From positions 1-11,492 of the forward strand of contig CAJOGH010000016.1 of assembly GCA_905233865.1 (NCBI GenBank): a DNA stretch of 11,492 bases, written 5' to 3'. Below, in pieces: positions 8,786 through 11,492 of this stretch. Both the position numbers and the translations under genes were made by a program. Position 1 is the first letter of the stretch. Each line of letters starts with the position of its first letter. The notes beneath the pieces were generated by a model. It searched no databases. It saw nothing but the letters and a program-made list of their open reading frames with translations, and was not told the DNA's origin. The stretch comes from an uncultured Atopobiaceae bacterium. Lineage in GTDB: Bacteria; Actinomycetota; Coriobacteriia; Coriobacteriales; Atopobiaceae.

Positions 8786-10504
8786 CTAGGCCTCGCCGGC
8801 GGCCTTGAAGTTGATCATGAGCCGGTGAAGGGTGTTGAACTCGGACGCCACGCAGGTGTCATAGACATGTGCGAGCTCGTCCTCGTCCGACTCTTCCTCG
8901 GTCTCGGCCGCAAAGAGCGAGACCTTGTGGTCAAAGCGCATGATGACAGCGGTGTCACCGTCGTCGCGGTCAAGGACCGTGATCGAGAAGGAGTGCGGCC
9001 GCTCCTTGTCCACAGCCTCCTGGAAGGCAGGGATGAGCTTGTCGTCAACACTCTGCATCTGGTCTGCGGGAAGCGCCTTGGCCACCTTGTCCCGCGCCTC
9101 CTGGATGACCTCGGGGTCAGGCGCGCCACCAGTGAGCATGCGCACGTTCTCGCGGTGCATCGTGAACAGGCCCTTGACCAGACGGCCGGCAATCAGCAGG
9201 AAGGCGCAGGCGCAGACGTTGGCGAGCATGGCACCGTACCAGGGAGCGTCCATGGGAATGGTGCGGGCCAGAAGGAGCGTGGCACCGATGTTCACCACGA
9301 TTTGGATGCCATAGGAGATGTTGGCGATGTGCTCGCGCTCGGTGGCGGAAAGGTAGTTGACGAGCGAGTCGTTGGTAAAGGTGAACAGGGCATTGAGGCA
9401 CACGATGCGAATGGCAAACGGCAGCGTGCTCACCATCACGGGATCCTGCACCGCAAAGAGCGCCATGAAGATCTGCGGGAACGCTATGAGCAGCAGGATG
9501 ACGGGCAGGAGCAGATACAGGCCAAAGCGATACATGTCACGCTTGACCAAAAGCGTTCCACAGTGGTTGTTCTCGCCAAAGTAGGACGAGGCCAGCGCCA
9601 TGACGGGCTCCGAGGCCGACGCGGTAAAGATGGTGAGAAACAGGACGAGGTTGTCGATGACGGCCGAGTTGCCCAGGCCGCTGTTGCCGCTCTCCCCTCC
9701 CAGGACGAGGTTCTGCACGATCATCTGGATGGCAAACATGAGGTACATGATGCACATGGGCGTGCCGGGCCTGAGGGTGGCAAAGGCGCTGGGGTCGCCC
9801 TCGAGGCGCTCCGGCTTCACAAAGCGGCAGAGGCTGGTGCTCTTCCTAAAGTGCGGAATGAACAGAAGGACGGCGACGAACTCACTGAACACCATGGCAA
9901 AGGCACTGGCGCCGATGCCCATGTGGAACCCCTCGAGCAGCACGAGGTTGAGAGCCACGTTGACCACGGCAGCGGTCACGCTGGCAGCCAGCACGAGCTG
10001 AGGGTCGTTGTCGTCGGTGAGGATGTAGTCGCCGGCGAACATGAAGACGATGGGCAGAGAGCCCAACAGGACCGTGTGCAGGTACTCACGGGCGTAGCCG
10101 ATGTTTTCCGGGGTGGCCTGGAGGAAGTTGAGGATGGGGTCGGTAAAGATGTAAAAGCCCAGCGCCAGCGCGACGGTGACCACCGTGAGGGCTATGACGC
10201 AGCGCGTAAAGATGCGCGCGGCCACGTTCTTGTCGCCCGAGCCCGAACACTTGGACACGGTGATGCCGCAACCCACGCCGCCCAGGGCGCCAATGGCACT
10301 AAAGATGAGGTTGACGGGCTCGACCGTGCTGAGGGCCGAGAAGGGAATCTCGCCCAGGCTCTGCGAGATGCAGATGCCGCCGACCATAGGCGACAGCTGG
10401 CCAAAGAGTAGGCCAATCATGGCGGGGACCACGTAGCGGATGCTGCTCTTGCGAATCAAACGGTTTTCGTGGACAAACTCTACCTCTTCCATGTCATATC
10501 CCAT
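8786..10504 (-). CDS. MATE-family multidrug/peptide exporter with C-terminal cytosolic extension
   Basis: Predicted inner-membrane cation-coupled efflux protein of the MATE family, 572 residues. About twelve hydrophobic helices can be counted between residues ~24 and ~450, in the two-bundle pattern of MATE proteins (e.g. VVPAMIGLLFGQLSPMVGG near the N terminus, and a second half starting near CIMYLMFAIQMIVQNLVLG). MATE proteins are usually ~450 residues; here ~115 more follow the last helix and form a charged tail with an acidic run (ETEEESDEDE). The start is uncertain: ATG at 10504 overlaps the PPTase end by 25 nt and ATG at 10492 by 13 nt, and both have weak Shine-Dalgarno signals, suggesting translational coupling. 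Position between PPTase and NRPS suggests export of the peptide product and possibly self-protection (inference). The substrate is unknown. Confidence 0.92.
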   Translation of the reverse strand: MGYDMEEVEFVHENRLIRKSSIRYVVPAMIGLLFGQLSPMVGGICISQSLGEIPFSALSTVEPVNLIFSAIGALGGVGCGITVSKCSGSGDKNVAARIFTRCVIALTVVTVALALGFYIFTDPILNFLQATPENIGYAREYLHTVLLGSLPIVFMFAGDYILTDDNDPQLVLAASVTAAVVNVALNLVLLEGFHMGIGASAFAMVFSEFVAVLLFIPHFRKSTSLCRFVKPERLEGDPSAFATLRPGTPMCIMYLMFAIQMIVQNLVLGGESGNSGLGNSAVIDNLVLFLTIFTASASEPVMALASSYFGENNHCGTLLVKRDMYRFGLYLLLPVILLLIAFPQIFMALFAVQDPVMVSTLPFAIRIVCLNALFTFTNDSLVNYLSATEREHIANISYGIQIVVNIGATLLLARTIPMDAPWYGAMLANVCACAFLLIAGRLVKGLFTMHRENVRMLTGGAPDPEVIQEARDKVAKALPADQMQSVDDKLIPAFQEAVDKERPHSFSITVLDRDDGDTAVIMRFDHKVSLFAAETEEESDEDELAHVYDTCVASEFNTLHRLMINFKAAGEA

Positions 10505-11124
10505 CTGCGCAACGCCACTTTGCGGTCATCATGCATACAAGTACAAATGATACAGCCTGGTACCTCGAATTCGCTAAAGGAAACTCTTCCATCCGCCAGC
10601 GGATGCTCGCAATCGTCTATCACGCACAGCGTGATTGGGTTTCGGCTGAGACCCTCCCCCGTAAGCTTGATGTAGCTCTCCTTGCGAACCCAAAGCCGTG
10701 TAAGCGCAAGGCTCTTGTCGCCCTGCCCAGCAAGCCAGGCAAGCTCGTCGTCGCACATACAATGACGTGCAAGCGCCTCGTCATAGTCGACCATCTCCTG
10801 GATGTCGACGCCCACCGGCCTGTCCGCCACGGCACAGAGGGCATAGTCGCCAGAGTGAGAGAGGTTGAAGTGTATGGAGGGGTGACGCGCGAGATACGGC
10901 TTGCCATGTTCCCCGTAGGCCAATGTCAGATCGGTGGCACCTGCCTTTGCAAGCATGCCCTGGGCAAGGAGACCCGCGCCGATGCACAGGCGACGGTCGC
11001 GCGGCTGCAGGAGCCGCTCCGCCTGCCGGCGACGTTCGTCCCAGACAAGCGCACGGAGTCCCTGCCCGTAGAGGCTCGGGTCACTGAGCTCCCTGGTGTC
11101 GTAGTAGGCAAGTCGCACCCGCAC
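10480..11124 (-). CDS. Sfp-type 4'-phosphopantetheinyl transferase
   Basis: Transfers the phosphopantetheine arm of coenzyme A to the conserved serine of carrier domains, converting apo-NRPS to holo-NRPS. The protein is 214 residues, normal for Sfp-type enzymes. Visible signatures in order are GKPYL, FNLSHSGDYAL, VGVDIQ (magnesium-binding aspartate) and WVRKESYIKLTGEGLS (W-x-x-KE-x-x-x-K). The start is a GTG at 11124, preceded by GAGGGG with 6-nt spacing; no ATG, GTG or TTG lies further upstream in frame before a TAA at 11188-11190. The last codons overlap the MATE start. It is the first gene of the putative operon and its likely targets are the T domains at residues 561, 1577 and 2593 of the NRPS. 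A diverged copy of its first ~45 codons lies just upstream. Confidence 0.95.
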   Translation of the reverse strand: MRVRLAYYDTRELSDPSLYGQGLRALVWDERRRQAERLLQPRDRRLCIGAGLLAQGMLAKAGATDLTLAYGEHGKPYLARHPSIHFNLSHSGDYALCAVADRPVGVDIQEMVDYDEALARHCMCDDELAWLAGQGDKSLALTRLWVRKESYIKLTGEGLSRNPITLCVIDDCEHPLADGRVSFSEFEVPGCIICTCMHDDRKVALRRWDMTWKR

Positions 11125-11179
11125 GCGCCACCCCTCTGTGTACTCAATCGATTCGCTACCGCTTGGCGTCCCATATCGC
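10980..11179. repeat. Tandem duplication, copy 1 (5' part and leader of the PPTase gene)
   Basis: These 200 bp match 11293-11492 with a constant offset of 313 bp. I count four mismatches (at 10983, 11023, 11069 and 11080). The copy covers the first ~45 codons of the intact PPTase gene, its GTG start, its ribosome-binding site and ~45 bp further upstream. The 55 bp from 11125 to 11179 are identical in the two copies. Confidence 0.95.
11131..11136 (-). promoter_or_regulatory. Ribosome-binding site of the PPTase gene
   Basis: GAGGGG on the minus strand, 6 nt before the GTG at 11124. It supports the GTG start, because no alternative start codon exists upstream in frame. The same site is repeated unchanged at 11444-11449, in front of the truncated copy. 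Confidence 0.65.
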
Positions 11180-11292
11180 CGAATGCCTTATACCAATAAG
11201 AGCTAAGGCCCGCTACAAAGTATAATCTGAACTGAATGTAGCTATACAACATCCGTTACATAGCGGACGAACCTAGGAGGCGACTATGTTGG
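11180..11292. promoter_or_regulatory. Intergenic promoter region, possibly divergent
   Basis: About 110 bp that are clearly richer in A and T than the surrounding genes. On the minus strand, towards the PPTase, possible -10 hexamers are TATACT (11219-11224) and TATAAG (11187-11192); neither has a good TTGACA at the right distance. On the plus strand there is a perfect TATAAT at 11221-11226, also without a recognisable -35, followed by AGGAGG at 11275-11280 and an ATG at 11286. A short imperfect inverted repeat, CCGTTA-CA-TAGCGG (11253-11266), could be an operator. A promoter for the operon is expected here; the exact boxes are uncertain. Confidence 0.5.
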
Positions 11293-11437
11293 CGACGCAC
11301 AGGCGACGGTCGCGCGGCTGCAGGAGCCGCTCCGCTTGCCGGCGACGTTCGTCCCAGACAAGCGCACGGAGTCCCTGCCCGCAGAGGCTCGGATCACTGA
11401 GCTCCCTGGTGTCGTAGTAGGCAAGTCGCACCCGCAC
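11273..11437 (-). pseudogene. Truncated copy of the PPTase N-terminus
   Basis: Starts at the GTG equivalent to that of the intact gene (11437 versus 11124) and matches its first ~45 codons, with a Tyr-to-Cys change in the SLYGQG segment and an Ile-to-Val change at the end of the match. Sequence similarity then stops; the frame reads a few unrelated residues (ANIVAS) and ends at TAG (11273-11275), 54 residues in all. All catalytic motifs (VGVDIQ, WVRKESYIK) are missing, so no PPTase activity is possible. It keeps an intact ribosome-binding site, so a short peptide could still be made. Most simply a remnant of tandem duplication. Confidence 0.8.
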
Positions 11438-11492
11438 GCGCCACCCCTCTGTGTACTCAATCGATTCGCTACCGCTTGGCGTCCCATATCGC
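11293..11492. repeat. Tandem duplication, copy 2, reaching the window edge
   Basis: Diverged second copy of 10980-11179. Because copy 1 plus the intergenic DNA (10980-11292) is directly followed by copy 2, the repeat period is 313 bp. The match is still perfect at the last base of the window, so the duplicated unit probably continues to the right and may include a second copy of the intergenic promoter region. Confidence 0.93.

Noticed and set aside
6221..10411. Very long plus-strand open frame (about 1396 codons) across the MATE and NRPS genes
   Set aside because: It is antisense to well-supported genes, has the His/Gly/Val/Asp-rich composition produced by reading GC-rich coding DNA backwards, and shows no recognisable domain. 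Strong third-position GC bias removes stops on the opposite strand.
10531..11199. Plus-strand open frame of 222 codons opposite the PPTase
   Set aside because: The minus-strand PPTase has all family motifs, a ribosome-binding site and a normal length; the plus frame has no recognisable features.
11293..11492. A second complete PPTase gene
   Set aside because: Similarity ends after ~45 codons and the frame stops at 11273; catalytic segments are absent.
10980..11492. Insertion sequence or attachment-site explanation for the repeat
   Set aside because: No transposase, terminal inverted repeats, tRNA end or integrase gene is visible; the repeats are direct and contain host coding sequence.

Overview
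The window carries one compact biosynthetic locus, all on the minus strand. Read in the direction of transcription (right to left) it contains an Sfp-type 4'-phosphopantetheinyl transferase (10480-11124), a MATE-family exporter with an unusual C-terminal tail (8786-10504), and a very large nonribosomal peptide synthetase (NRPS) that starts at 8734 and runs off the left edge without a stop. PPTase and MATE genes overlap, and only 51 bp separate MATE and NRPS, so the three look like one operon: carrier-protein activation, product export and peptide assembly.

The visible 2911 codons of the NRPS encode A1-T1 / C1-A2-T2 / C2-A3-T3 / C3(partial). I checked the frame at the A3-type motif, the carrier serine, the HHxxxDG motif and the A10 lysine of each unit. 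All fall in one frame, so there is no internal frameshift and the synthetase is a single polypeptide. There is no condensation domain before A1, so the gene starts with a loading module. No epimerase, methyltransferase, reductase, thioesterase or MbtH protein is visible. At least three residues are assembled, and the C3 domain implies at least one more module or an unusual terminus beyond the left edge. Modules repeat every ~1016 residues and look like products of internal duplication. A2 appears to be a mosaic of A1-like and A3-like parts.

Upstream of the PPTase (11180-11292) is a relatively AT-rich intergenic region, followed by a second, diverged copy of the first ~45 PPTase codons and their leader (11293-11492). 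Together these form a 313-bp tandem-duplication period that reaches the right edge. The fragment is cut off by a stop and is probably a non-functional remnant. The junction also carries a plus-strand Shine-Dalgarno plus ATG that may be the duplicated start of a divergent gene outside the window.

The DNA is visibly GC-rich, with strong AGGAGG-type ribosome-binding sites. The A and C domains have the style of NRPSs from host-associated anaerobes. A GC-rich Gram-positive such as an Olsenella-like member of the Coriobacteriia would fit, but this taxonomic guess is low confidence and rests on impression, not on a search. No tRNA, rRNA, CRISPR or transposase was seen.
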